From assembly GCA_964035575.1 (NCBI GenBank), contig OZ037845.1, forward strand, positions 558,001-622,000: a DNA stretch of 64,000 nt. Direction: 5' to 3'. The translations under genes were made by a program, and so were the position numbers. The notes beneath the pieces are model-generated. The model did not search any database, was not told the DNA's origin, and was given only the letters and a program-made list of their open reading frames with translations. How positions within the stretch are numbered: position 1 is the stretch's first letter; each line of letters starts with the position of its first letter. This document shows, in pieces, positions 1-10,404 of this stretch. The stretch comes from Rhynchopus sp. YZ270_cl-10 (taxonomy: Eukaryota; Euglenozoa; Diplonemea; Diplonemida; Diplonemidae).

Positions 1-3000
1 ATCCCCTTTGTCCTTTATGGTACTCGTCCCCTGTTTTTCTTTCTTCTTCAGCTTTTTCTTTTTCTCTTTTTCTTCCTCGTCTTCATCCGCCTTTTTTGCA
101 GTACTACGGTAAGTGCAGTCATCTACTGACACATTTCCAAAAGAATGGGCGTTACTTTCTTTTTCATGAAGATAAGCGAAAACCCTGCTTGCCAGGTACA
201 TAAACACTGAATGCAGCTTGTCCAGCATCACCTCACATTTTGCAAGACGGCTGGTTAGGCAGTTGGTCATCTAAATGTGTTTACAGATTCTCCTGAGGAA
301 TGGCACCCATCTTGTCGTCCTTGTTCTGGTCGGTGGCAACGGTGTGATCCACGTGCGGTTGGGAATATGTGGGACTCGAGACAGCAATGCAGGCCACACA
401 GGACGCGAAGCCAACACGCTTTCGGTTGATGTCTTGGGGTCATGATGTGCGTTGACCTGCGCTTCTGCTGCTTGTGTCTGCGCATTGTTCAGCCAAAATG
501 GTGCAAAGAAGTGGTAGTAATCCTCAAAGTTTCCTGCGTGCACTACACCTATAACGCGATCCTTCAGGTTGTCATCCTGCTTGCACAACGTGACCCAGTC
601 TTCCGGAAAGGTCGCGGTGGTGTGCCACAAGAACACATCAGTTTTGTCTGATGATTTTTCGACCTCTTCCCACATCCTCCCCATGGGGGCACCCTTCTCG
701 TTCTCGCTGTGCTTTACCTGCAGCACCTCATTCACATCTTTGTCTAGTCGCAAAAAGATATCTCCGTAAGGTGCCTTCTCTGCGTTCTGGAATGCAGAGT
801 CTGTGAACGGGGCACTCTGATGGTACGTGTTATTCGGTGAACATTTGCTCTGTACCGCGTCCTCCTGTTTTGAACCACGGGTCTCAGTCTGATGCACTGC
901 AAAACGGGGCGTGAGGGGGGTGTTCGTGAACTCGTGACGGCTAGGCTCATTCATCCACTGTACACCTTTGTGCAGGAGCACCACGCTCGTTGGTCCGGTG
1001 TCGTGCAGCTGAGAGAGGAGACACCTATACCACAGCACGAACGACTCGAAGGAAGCGCCGTCCTGCTTCTCCGCGAAGCACCCTGCGAGCAGGCTTCCCG
1101 TCATCGAGGAGTTGACAATAGCCCAGATGAGTGAAAGCCTGAGATATGATTTACCCCCCTCCTTTTGAATATCCATGAGGCCCTTGGATAGGTGTGCTGC
1201 GAGGTCGGTGTCTTGCTTCAGAGGCACCTTCAGCAGCGCATATCTGAGCAGCATCGTTTGATCCTCCACGCTGGCAACAATCCCGTTATACCGAATCTTA
1301 ACTTGGTCACACACAATGCTGAGCAGCTCAGATTCGTCCTTCTCAGGGTGCTCTTTGGCGACGTTACAGAGTATCTCAACCGCGCGTCCATAACCTTTCA
1401 CGATATCGAACAAATTTGTAGACCTACCCTTTGGCATGGTCTCGGGTTCTTTTGTGAGAAATGGGAGTTGCAAGTAGTGTGGGACCACGCTCGATCCCGT
1501 CAATGCATCCACCGCCGTCTTCTTTGCAGTCAGAGTGCATACGCTAAACAGGAAGAACGGAGATCCCATTTGACAGGACAGCATCACCTCTCGCAGGAAA
1601 CTACGTATCCTACCGTTGCTCTCTGGGTCTGATACTAGCTCATTGTCCGACAAGTTGTGCACTCCGTCGATCATCAGCAGGCACACCACGTTAGTCGGGT
1701 ACTGCTCTTCCTTTCCGAGATATTTGCACAGACGTTCTACAAGCTCGCTGAGAGTGAAGCCAGCTCTGTGGGCTTCGCTCCACACCACGAAGGCTTTCAT
1801 ATCGTCAGTCGTATGACCCAGCAGATGGAAACAAATCCGATCGACCACAGCAGACTCAGACGGTCTTTCGTGTTCCTTCTGGTACGAGGTCCCATTCTCG
1901 AAGGACACGTTGAAGGTGAATACCGTCTTGCCCTCCGTTTTATGCGCCAACACCTCTGGCACCCTCATGAGAGCACGAGACTTGCCCATGCCCAGACCTG
2001 CGCAGATGATTGCCTGTTCCATAGACTGCTTATCTCTTACTTTGGCATCAAATGCGGCATAGTTCTTCTCGAAGACGGCACACAACCCGATGTCGAGATC
2101 ACCACCATTTTGGTATGTCCACGTCATGCCAGAAGACTTCGCCAATGCGTGTGGCTGCTGCAGACGTTCAGCCATTCCCTGTGTTTTAATAACCTCCTCC
2201 AGAGTGATTGCTCGCTTGCCTTGTTCGACCCGAATGTACCTGAGGTCCTCCCTAATAGTCGCCAGCTCCTGGCCAATAGTCGCCAGGCGCTGGCCAATAG
2301 TCACCAGGCGCTCGCTAACTCCCTGTTTGCGGGAGGGAAAAGGATGTGCAAAACTACAAACAATAACATCAAAAACACAGTTTACACCACACTGTACATC
2401 TCCACTGCCGACTTTGCAACCCCAACACAACATGTTGCGAATGGGCCATGCTAGAAAATAAAATACAAATGGTGTAAAAAGCAAGTAGACCACTCGTCAT
2501 GCCTCCAAAAGTCCGAGGTACCCTACGCCACACAGACAGCACAACCACATGTAATGACCCACCTACTCAAAGGTTAAGTGAATAAAAACTACAAAAATAA
2601 GGGTCATACCTCCTTCTCCGTCTTGAGCTCGGGGATTCTGGCGCGTACATCGGCCTCGCTTGGTGGGACATCCACAAAATACTTCGCAGCAGCACCCAAG
2701 GCAGCGCGAGTAAACATTTTATGCTGAACACAACGGATCAAGAGATCAACGTGATCACTGAGCATCTCCTCCTTTGTGTACAACTCCTTCTTCTCTGTCC
2801 GCAGCTCCTTCTTCTCTGTCTCCAGCTTCCTCACAACGTCTTCCTTTTCTGCAACAGAGTCTTTTAGACCAGCCATGGAAGAGGTAGCCTGTTGTTCATG
2901 CAAGGGCAGGGGTACACTTCCGTCATCCACACCAGGAGACATACTTGAAGAGAAAGGGGGTTGGGGAACAGAACAGAACAAAACGAATAAAAATAGGGAA

Positions 3001-3271
3001 AAACAAACGTTGCAGGGCAAGTGTTTGGGTATGCGGGCGGGGGTTGGGTTTTGTGTGAAGAGGAAGGGGAAGGGGAAGAAAAGAGTCTGCGCAGTGATGT
3101 GGTGTGTGAAATAGGTGAGGTGACGTGACGTGAACAACGTGACTAACGTGGCTTCGTGCAGTTGTTCTTTGTTCTTCGAAAAGAATGTGAGCTCTATCAT
3201 GTCGGAGGTGCAGCTTCCTCACGCTGTGGTGCTTACCTTAAGAGGGGCCGCTGTGCTGCGAACACAGTCAT
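1..3271 (-). CDS. CR-type (Crinkler/RHS-like) P-loop NTPase + REase-fold protein, copy 1 (type B, 3' end off window)
   Basis: Proposed exons, in transcription order, are 3271-3237, 2943-2610, 2450-2386, 2353-457, 418-285 and 250-1. They join in frame into 905 codons with no stop before the window edge. The ATG at 3271 opens a 35-nt exon ending at an AAG/GTAAGC donor. The uninterrupted frame 271-2493 that carries the NTPase begins at a GTG inside predicted intron 1, so it is not a complete gene. Domains are a coiled coil, a second heptad-repeat coiled coil, Walker A AGLGMGKS, Walker B VCLLMIDG and a nuclease motif QVKHS. The family is linked to nuclear effectors and to RHS proteins; the role here is unknown. 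This copy is the most divergent in the linker (QSKCSPNN) and has SLLAGCFAEK where others have SLLKGY(T/N)FAEK. A 10-bp insertion at 119-128 keeps the last exon open into a Lys/Glu-rich tail. Confidence 0.72.
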
Positions 3272-3904
3272 CAAAAACGAGGAAATGGTACACCTGATAA
3301 CCCCATTTGCGTACTTGTTGCGTACTTGGTGAAAGTACGGGGATTTTTTTTTTTTTTGATTTGTGGGTATTTTTATCCACGGTGCGCTGGTCAGAGGATA
3401 CCTGGTAAGGGTAGAAAAGGGCCGGTTTGAATCCTATATTAGAGGTTAACATCTAAAAACGGCTGCGTGGAGATCATACGAAACAAAAGCGAGGTGACCA
3501 CAGAGTTGTCAATATATCAAAAAAAGAAGTAGAGGTGAAATACAAAGCCCTCTCGTGAACAATGTACCTTGGTACAATGACCGGCTGTACCGGGGGATAC
3601 CCAACCATGCAGTACGACATCCATTTCGTGGTTTACATCTGATATGTGCTACTCCCGCTTCCACTCATCAGCCAGATGGGGATCATTGCAAAAACAGGAA
3701 CGCGAATCCTGTGTGATGTAGGGTCTGGTTGGGGAAAAAAAATGAGGGTGAGGGTGGATACCTTTTTTATTCCTGGTCTGCCCTCCTGGGCTGTGTGTTT
3801 TTTTTTTTTGTGTTTTGTTTTTGCAAGGTTTTCTGGGTTTCGTTCACAATTCCCCCAACCCCCTCCCACAATACTCCTACGCAGGATTCTTGTTTCTCTC
3901 CTAC
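3272..3904. repeat. Upstream strip and segment S1, unit 1
   Basis: The 89 bp next to the copy-1 ATG (3272-3360) hold a doubled TTGCGTACTTG and a T13-15 run. They would be the promoter-proximal DNA of the gene. S1 proper starts at 3361 with a GTGGGTA-TTTT-TATCCAC hairpin, carries a GGTTTGAATCC motif at 3424-3434, and ends with a T run and CTCCTAC at 3904. No gene is supported here. S1 is present upstream of all ten CR genes. Confidence 0.8.
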
Positions 3905-4334
3905 ACATCCCATCACGACTCGTGTCGTAGATGAAGTCCACCATGCCGTCCGTTGTGTCTTTGTACTGCTCGTAGACACCAGGCATGCTGAAGACCTCCA
4001 TCGACTTTGCGTTGTCGTCAATCCACCACCATCTGTCCCCGGCAAAGTCTTCTTCTGTTTCACGGGCGGCCTTTTCTTTTCCTATCTTTGCAACAAGTCT
4101 GTCATTGATGAAATTCACACCGGGAAGTGTTTACGGCGGGCTTGGCGACGGTCGTTGGGACAGGGAACCATCTATGTCCTGCATTCGTAGCTGCTCGTAG
4201 TATCTCTTGTACGGGCCCTGCAACGACTGAAACAAGAGCGACAGCGTTAGAAGAAACACCGCCACTCCGATAATTTTCCTGATGCTCACATGCTTCGCTG
4301 TGCGGGACACTCCTTTCCTCATGGTTTGGGTCAC
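3905..4334 (-). pseudogene. Fragment of a type II membrane-protein gene (copy 1 of 5)
   Basis: An ATG at 4334 opens a 67-codon frame: a basic N terminus, a hydrophobic segment at residues 21-35 (IIGVAVFLLTLSLLF), then a polar stem ending in a Ser/Pro tract and a TAA at 4131-4133. The same frame resumes at once with NFINDRLVAKIGKEKAARE and a Trp-rich motif GDRWWWIDDNAKSM, then stops resembling protein at about 3905. There the sequence joins the shared segment S1. The TAA could sit in a 36-nt, frame-neutral intron (4134-4099, GTAAAC...ACAG), or be a true nonsense mutation. The 3' part of the gene is missing. I do not recognise the family; the layout suggests a Golgi or ER lumenal protein. Confidence 0.55.
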
Positions 4335-4844
4335 TTAGCCGAAATGGCCAAGTTCTTGGTTTTGGGCAAACCCCGCCCAAGCCCCCAACCCCAACCCCAA
4401 AAAAGGGATCTTTGAAATCCGGGTGAAATCGGGTGAAATTGGGCTCAGGTGGGCACAGGTGGGCTCTGGGGGGGCTATTGTGGGCTGGTCGCGGGACACC
4501 ACATCATATTCTGTGAAAATTCACTGAAATTTTGTTCATTTTTCCGTGTCCCCACCACAAGCCGGGATTGGCTCGGAAATGCAATAAAACTACCTATTGG
4601 GCGGAAAAAAACAACAGGAAACTTGCGCACTTTTTTTTGCCGTTCTTTTTCGAAAATTTTCAAACGCCCCAGAGTTAGGGTCGGGCCGAGTCGGCCGACT
4701 TTCTGATTTTCCGAACAGTCGTCCCGACTATAAATATTTTTTCGCTATATTTTCCCTTCCGTCTGACTGTTCTTCCCGCTTCCGCTTCCCTGATTCCATC
4801 CCCTTTGTCCTTTATGGTACTCGTCCCCTGTTTTTCTTTCTTCT
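4335..4844. repeat. Segment W, 3' flank of B gene copy 2
   Basis: Lies between the start of the membrane-protein fragment and the end of the B gene. It has a copy of the GCCGAAATGGCCAAGTTCTTGGTTTTGG repeat tail right at the fragment's start, CCCCAACCCCAACCCC, GGGTGAAATCGGGTGAAATTGGG, and an inverse copy of the CCCCACCACAAGCC repeat at about 4551-4583. If the B tail stayed in its other frame, as copy 1 does, W would encode a further charged stretch down to about 4680. No separate gene is supported. Confidence 0.7.
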
Positions 4845-7800
4845 TCAGCTTTTTCTTTTTCTTTTTCTTTTTCTCTTTTTCTTCCTCGTCTTCATCCGCC
4901 TTTTTTGCAGTACTACGGTAAGCGCAGACACATTTCCAAAAGAATGGGCGTTACTTTCTTTTTCATGAAGATAAGCGAAAACCCTGCTTGCCAGGTACAT
5001 AAACACTGAATGCAGCTTGTCCAGCCTCACCTCACATTTTGCAAGACGGCTGGTTAGGCAGTTGGTCATCTAACTGTGTTTACAGATTCTCCTGAGGAAT
5101 GGCACCCATCTTGTCGTCCTTGTTCTGGTCGGTGGCAACGGTGTGATCCACGTGCGGTTGGGAATATGTGGGACTCGAGACAGCAATGCAGGCCACACAG
5201 GACGCGAAGCCAACACGCTTTCAGTTGATGTCTTGGGGTCATGATGTGCGTTGACCTGCGCTTCTGCTGCTTGTGTCTGCGCATTGTTCAGCCAAAATTG
5301 TGCGAAGAAGTGGTAGTAATCCTCAAAATTTCCTGCGTGCACTACACCTATAACGCGATCCTTCAGATTGTCATCCTGCTTGCACAAAGTGACCCAGTCT
5401 TCCGGAAAGGTCGCAGTGGTGTGCCACAAGAACACATCAGTTTTGTCTGATGATTTTTCGACCTCTTCCCACATCTTCCCCATGGGGGCACCCTTCTCGT
5501 TCTCGCTGTGCTTTACCTGCAGCACCTCATTCACATCTTTGTCTAGTCGCAAAAAGATATCTCCGTAAGGTGCCTTCTCTGCGTTCTGGAATGCAGAGTC
5601 TGTGAACGGGGCACACTCATGGTGCGAGTTCTTCGGTGAAGATTTGCTCTGCATATTGTTATGAACATTTTGTTTTGAACCACGGGTCTGAGTCTGACGC
5701 ACTGCAAAACGGGGCGTGAGGGGGGTGTTCGTGAACTCGTGACGGCTAGGCTCATTCATCCACTGTACACCTTTGTGCAGGAGCACCATGCTCGTTGGTC
5801 CGGTGTCGTGCAGCTTAGAGAGGAGACACCTATACCACAGCACGAACGACTCGAAGGAAGCGCCGTCCTGCTTCTCCGCGAAGGTGTACCCCTTGAGCAG
5901 GCTTCCCGTCATCGAGGAGTTGACAATAGCCCAGATGAGTGAAAGCCTGAGATATAAATTTTCCCCCTCCTTTTGAATATCCATGAGGCCCTTGGATAGG
6001 TGTGCTGCGAGGTCGGTGTCTTGCTTCAGAGGCACCTTCAGCAGCGCATATCTGAGCAGCATCGTTTGATCCTCCACGCTGGCAACAATCCCGTTATACC
6101 GAATCTTAACTTGTTCACACAGAATGCTGAGCAGCTCAGGTTCGTCCTTCTCAGGGTGCTCTTTGGCGACGTTACAGAGTATCTCAACCGCGCGTCCATA
6201 ACCTTTCACGATATCGAACAAATTTTTAGACGCACCCTTTGGCATGGTCTCGGGTTCTTTTGTGAGAAATGGGAGTTGCAAGTAGTGTGGGACCACGCTC
6301 GATCCCGCCAATGCATCCACCGCCGTCTTCCTTGCAGTCAGAGTGCATACGCTAAACAGGAAGAACGGAGATCCCATTTGACAGGACAGCATCACCTCTC
6401 GCAGGAAACTACGTATCCTACCGTTGCTCTCTGGGTCTGATACTAGCTCATTGTCCGACAAGTTGTGCACTCCGTCGATCATCAGCAGGCACACCACGTT
6501 AGTCGGGTACTGCTCTTCCTTTCCGAGATATTTGCACAGACGTTCTACAAGCTCGTCGAGAGTGAAGTCAGCTCTGTGGGCTTCGCTCCACACCAGGAAG
6601 CCTTTGAGCTTGTCAGTCGTATGACCCAGCAGATGGAAACAAATCCGATCGACCACAGCAGACACAGACGGCCTTTCGTGTCTCTTCTGGTACGAGGTCC
6701 CATTCTCGAAGGACACGTTGAAGGTGAATACCGTCTTGCCCTCCGTTTTATGCGCCAACACCTCTGGCACCCTCATGAGAGCACGAGACTTGCCCATGCC
6801 CAGACCTGCGCAGATGATTGCCTGTTCCATAGACTGCTTATCTCTTACTTTGGCATCAAATGCGGCATAGTTCCTCTCGAAGACGTCACACAACCCGATG
6901 TCGAGATCACCACCATTTTGGTATGTCCACGTCATGCCAGAAGTCTTCGCCAATGCGTGTGGCTGCTGCAGACGTTCAGCCATTCCCTGTGTGTTAATAA
7001 CCTCCTCCAGGGTGATTGCTTGCTTGCCTTGTTCGACCCGAATGTACCTGAGGTCCTCGCCAATAGTCGCCAGCTCTTTGCCAATAGTCGCCAGCTCCTT
7101 GCCAATAGTCACCAGGCGCTCGCAAACTCCCTGTTTGCGGGAGGGGAAAGAATGTGCAAAACTACAAACAATAACATCAAAAACACAGTTTACACCACAC
7201 TGTACATCTCCACTGCCGACTTTGCAACCCCAACACAGACATGTTGCGAATGGGTCATGCTAGAAAATAAAATACAAATGGTGTAAAAAGCAAGTAGACC
7301 ACTCGTCATGCCTCCAAAAGTCCGAGGTTCCCAACGCCGCACAGACAGCACAACCACATGTAATGACCCACCTACTCAAAGGTTAAGTGAATAAAAACTA
7401 CAAAAATAAGGGTCATACCTCCTTCTCCGTCTCGAGCTTGGGGATTCTGGCGCGTACATCGGCCTCGCTTGGTGGGACAACCACAAAATACTTCGCAGCA
7501 GCACCCAAGGCATCGCGAGTAAACGTTTTATCCTGAACACAACGGATCAAGAGATCAACGTGATCACTGAGCATCTCCTCCTTTGTGTACAACTCCTTCT
7601 TCTCTGTCCGCAGCTCCTCCTCCTCTGTCTCCAGCTTCCTCACAACGTCTTCCTTTTCTGCAACAGAGTCTTTTAGACCAGCCATGGAAGAGGTAGCCTG
7701 TTGTTCATGCAAGGGCAGGGGTACACTTCCGTCATCCACACCAGGAGACATACTTGAAGAGAAAGGGGGTTGGGGAACAGAACAAAACAAAACGAATAAA

Positions 7801-8080
7801 AATAGGGAAAAACAAACGTTGCAGGGCAAGTGTTTGGGTATGCGGGCGGGGGTTGGGTTTTGTGTGAAGAGGAAGGGGAAGGGGAAGAAAAGAGTCTGCG
7901 CAGTGATGTGGTGTGTGAAATAGGTGAGGTGACGTGACGTGAACAACGTGACTAACGTGGCTTCGTGCAGTTGTTCTTTGTTCTTCGAAAAGAATGTGAG
8001 CTCTATCATGTCGGAGGTGCAGCTTCCTCACGCTGTGGTGCTTACCTTAAGAGGGGCCGCTGTGCTGCGAACACAGTCAT
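4845..8080 (-). CDS. CR-type NTPase + REase-fold protein, copy 2 (type B, frame disturbed in exon 3)
   Basis: Proposed exons are 8080-8046, 7752-7419, 7259-7194, 7161-5256, 5217-5084 and 5049-4845. The third exon is 66 nt instead of 65 because of one extra base (GTCTG for GTTG), so the fully spliced frame fails. Keeping the 32-nt intron at 7162-7193 restores an open frame of 904 codons including the stop. This copy belongs with 8 and 10 in its N-terminal half: heptads read TIGKE, with CDVFER and DKLKGFLVW. With copy 8 alone it carries TARKTAVDALAG and PKGASKN. Its upstream DNA is replaced by segment U 53 bp before the ATG, so its promoter differs from those of most copies. The tail ends in a run of Lys/Arg. 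Confidence 0.65.
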
Positions 8081-8133
8081 CAAAAACGAGGAAATGGTAC
8101 ACCTGATAACCCCATTTGCGTACTTGTTGCGTA

Positions 8134-8216
8134 TTTCCCTCAGGAAATAAATTTGCCCCAGGAAATAAATTTCCCTCAGGAAATAAATTTGCCTCAGGCA
8201 ATAAATTTCCTTCCAG
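8134..8216. repeat. 18-bp minisatellite, four units plus a partial one
   Basis: Units of the form TTTSCCYCAGGMAATAAA begin at 8134, 8152, 8170 and 8188, with a degenerate unit at 8206. The length is a multiple of three and free of stops in two minus-strand frames (one reads NLFPEG-like hexapeptides). That openness is a by-product of the repeat. Confidence 0.9.
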
Positions 8217-8505
8217 GATATGCACCTGGGGAACTGGGTTGCATCCTGTATCTTAAATTTTTTTGCCTGCGGCACCATTTTTTCATTTTTTGCTCCGCAA
8301 AAAAGGGTTCGTTGAGTGACTCTGGTGACAGGGATTACGCTCCACGTGTGGAACGTATGGAAATCCATACGTGAATTGTTTTGAAAAGGTGGAATCCGTA
8401 CGTGTCCATACGTGGTAATTTGGGTTTTGGATTGAGGCTGGGGTGGGGTTAGGTGAGGAGTGGGGGCACCTCTCACCTACCCCCCACAGAATTCTATTTT
8501 TAGGA

Positions 8506-8649
8506 GGTACCCTAACTGTTCGGTCCAATTCGGTGTAATTCGGTCCATTTCGTTTTTTTTTTTTTTTCGCAAAGGGAAATTTCCCCTTGTACCAGAAAAA
8601 CCGAAAAAAACGAAATGAAAACCGAAAAAAACCGAAATGTTAGGGTACC
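8506..8649. repeat. Foldback (MITE-like) element in segment U
   Basis: The arms 8506-8524 (GGTACCCTAACTGTTCGGT) and 8631-8649 are inverted repeats matching at 17 of 19 bases. Inside, ATTTCGTTTTT on one side faces AAAACGAAAT on the other, so the fold continues. No target-site duplication is clear. A second copy lies at 47827-47970. Confidence 0.55.
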
Positions 8650-10381
8650 TTTTTTGGTCGATTTCGTTTTTTTTCCAAAGGGGGGACCCTTTGGTCGCCG
8701 AAATTCCCCAGCCAAATTTGGTCGCAAAATCGGCCGATTTTTCAAAAATCTCAAAAAAAAAAAATTTTTTCACAAGTGTTTTTGAGGCCTGCTCACTACA
8801 CCCTAGGCACCCTTCTGAGACCAAAAAGTCAAAAAAAGCATGAATTGGGCTGTTTTGAGCATCTAGAGTTTATTCCCCAGCCATTTTCTGTACCACCAGT
8901 GCACTTTGTATGGGCCAGCGCCTTGTCGAAAAATCGAAAAATCTCAAAAAAAAAAATTTTTTTTTTGGGAAAATTTCGACCACTGAGGTGGGTCTTTGGG
9001 CACCAAAAAATGCAAAAAAAATGCAAAAATCGGGTGTTTTGACCATCTGTGGTTACACAAAACACACTTCTGTGTACAAGCCTACACCAATACAGTGGTA
9101 ATACAAGGCGATTTTTGACCAAAAAAAAAAATTTTTTTTTCGCCCAAAATAGGGCGTGGTACGTCATAAAATGGCCCAAAACATCCAAGGAAAACCTTCG
9201 ATTGGGCAAATTATGAAAAAAATTTTCAAGTCAAATTTTCAACCAAAATACGGTCATTTTGTTCACACAGTGATTCTACGTCATGCTAGCTTCCTGTGCA
9301 GAACTCCAGCAATTCACCAATGCCGGCATCTATCTTTCCATTATCGCCATTGCACTTCGTTCACGCCATTGCACTTCGGTCATTTTGTGCATACCCTGTG
9401 ACTGTGGTGGCTAGAGAACACGCACATGCAGACCCGTTCCTTGCAATTTCCAGTGTTGTGTTTATCAATGCATGCATCCAGAGGACCTCTGGTTTACGAA
9501 ATCGTAGGCACTCCTGTGCAAAAATGAAGTCGGTTTTTGACCCAAAATCGGGGTGGGTGGGCCATAATTTGCTCCAAATTTGGCCGAAAATTGGGATTTT
9601 TCTGAAAATTTTCATTGTGCCCAGCAAAAATCCTTGATTTTTTGAAGAATTTTCCAAAAAATATGCTATACCCCCTATGACTGGACCCAACTCCCCTCAC
9701 TATTTTTTCCCTAAAAAAGCCCCCAAAATTCCTACCATTTTTACCATTTTTACCATTTTTGACCAATTTAGGGTACCTCCTTAGAAGACAATTTTCTTCT
9801 ATTTTACCGGAAAAGGAAGATGCACTGCGGCGCGAGCTTTCAACCCACCCTTCCCGCGACATAGTAGGCAATTTTAAGCGCAATTTTTAGAAATGTTGCG
9901 TACCGTGGCTTCGCTAGAAACTTTCGTTTTAGCAAAATATGGAAGTAAAATTTACGGAACTGGACGATAGTTACCAACAAAAGTGCCATTTTATGTCAAC
10001 ATTTTAAAGAAATGTTGCGTACCGTGGCTTCGCCAGAACCTTTGGGAAGCAATGAGGAGTGAGAAAGAAGGATAAGGGCAAAGAAAAAAGTAGCGTACCA
10101 TGCGCCTGCGGCGCAAGCTTGCATTACATCCTTTCCATGACATAGTTTGGCTGTAAAAAAAGGTGCAATTGTAAGCGCATTTTTTAGAAATGTTGCGTAC
10201 CGTGGCTTCGCCACGAGTTTAACACTGAAAAGATGGGGAATATGCTTGAACGCGCTGTTGCCCTGTTTGTCAGTAACAAGCGTCACAGATTCAAGAGAAA
10301 ACGGAGGTGTTCCTGCTGGCGGAGGAGTTGGAAAACGTCGCTCCCCCCGTATTTGTTTCCGGAATTGAGCTTCTGAGGACC

Positions 10382-10404
10382 TTTTTCGCGCGAAGCGCGA
10401 AAAA
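10382..10404. repeat. Perfect 10-bp hairpin with GAA triloop
   Basis: TTTTTCGCGC, GAA, GCGCGAAAAA. The core is GCGAAGC, a DNA mini-hairpin known for exceptional stability. A second copy is at 49703-49725. Confidence 0.85.

Noticed and set aside
1657-2454. Plus-strand frames of 123-265 codons opposite the NTPase exon, present in all ten copies
   Set aside because: They are antisense to the conserved NTPase frame and show no domain. They recur only because the genes are near-identical.
271-2493. Treating the whole uninterrupted frame as the protein, with a hydrophobic N-terminal signal (VYLLFTPFVFYFLAW)
   Set aside because: That stretch starts at GTG and its TTTGTATTTTATTTTCTAG reads as an intron 3' end. 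In copies 2, 8 and 10 it is interrupted by a stop or a frameshift.
2610-3271. Crinkler N-terminal secretion/translocation signal (LxLFLAK type)
   Set aside because: The proposed N terminus (MTVFAAQRPLLS, then a Ser/Pro-rich stretch and a coiled coil) has no such motif, so I do not call these secreted effectors.
3633-3904. Downstream extension of the membrane-protein frame into S1
   Set aside because: Past 3905 the sequence is the shared S1/D joint with homopolymers, and the frame shows only Lys-rich low complexity.
4845-5069. Stop-codon readthrough or UAG/UAA reassignment joining the NTPase frame to the ATG that directly follows its TAG, and joining the two parts of the membrane-protein fragment
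   Set aside because: The NTPase frame is over 700 codons with many glutamines, all CAA/CAG and no in-frame UAR, so reassignment is unlikely. A 34-nt intron explains the first case at least as well.
8134-8216. CRISPR array
   Set aside because: Adjacent 18-bp units without spacers; it is a minisatellite.
8028-8225. Hexapeptide-repeat protein (NLFPEG repeats) upstream of copies 2 and 8
   Set aside because: The repeats are the 18-bp minisatellite read in frame; a second frame is equally open. Downstream the frame runs past the GTAAGC donor of the CR gene's first exon.
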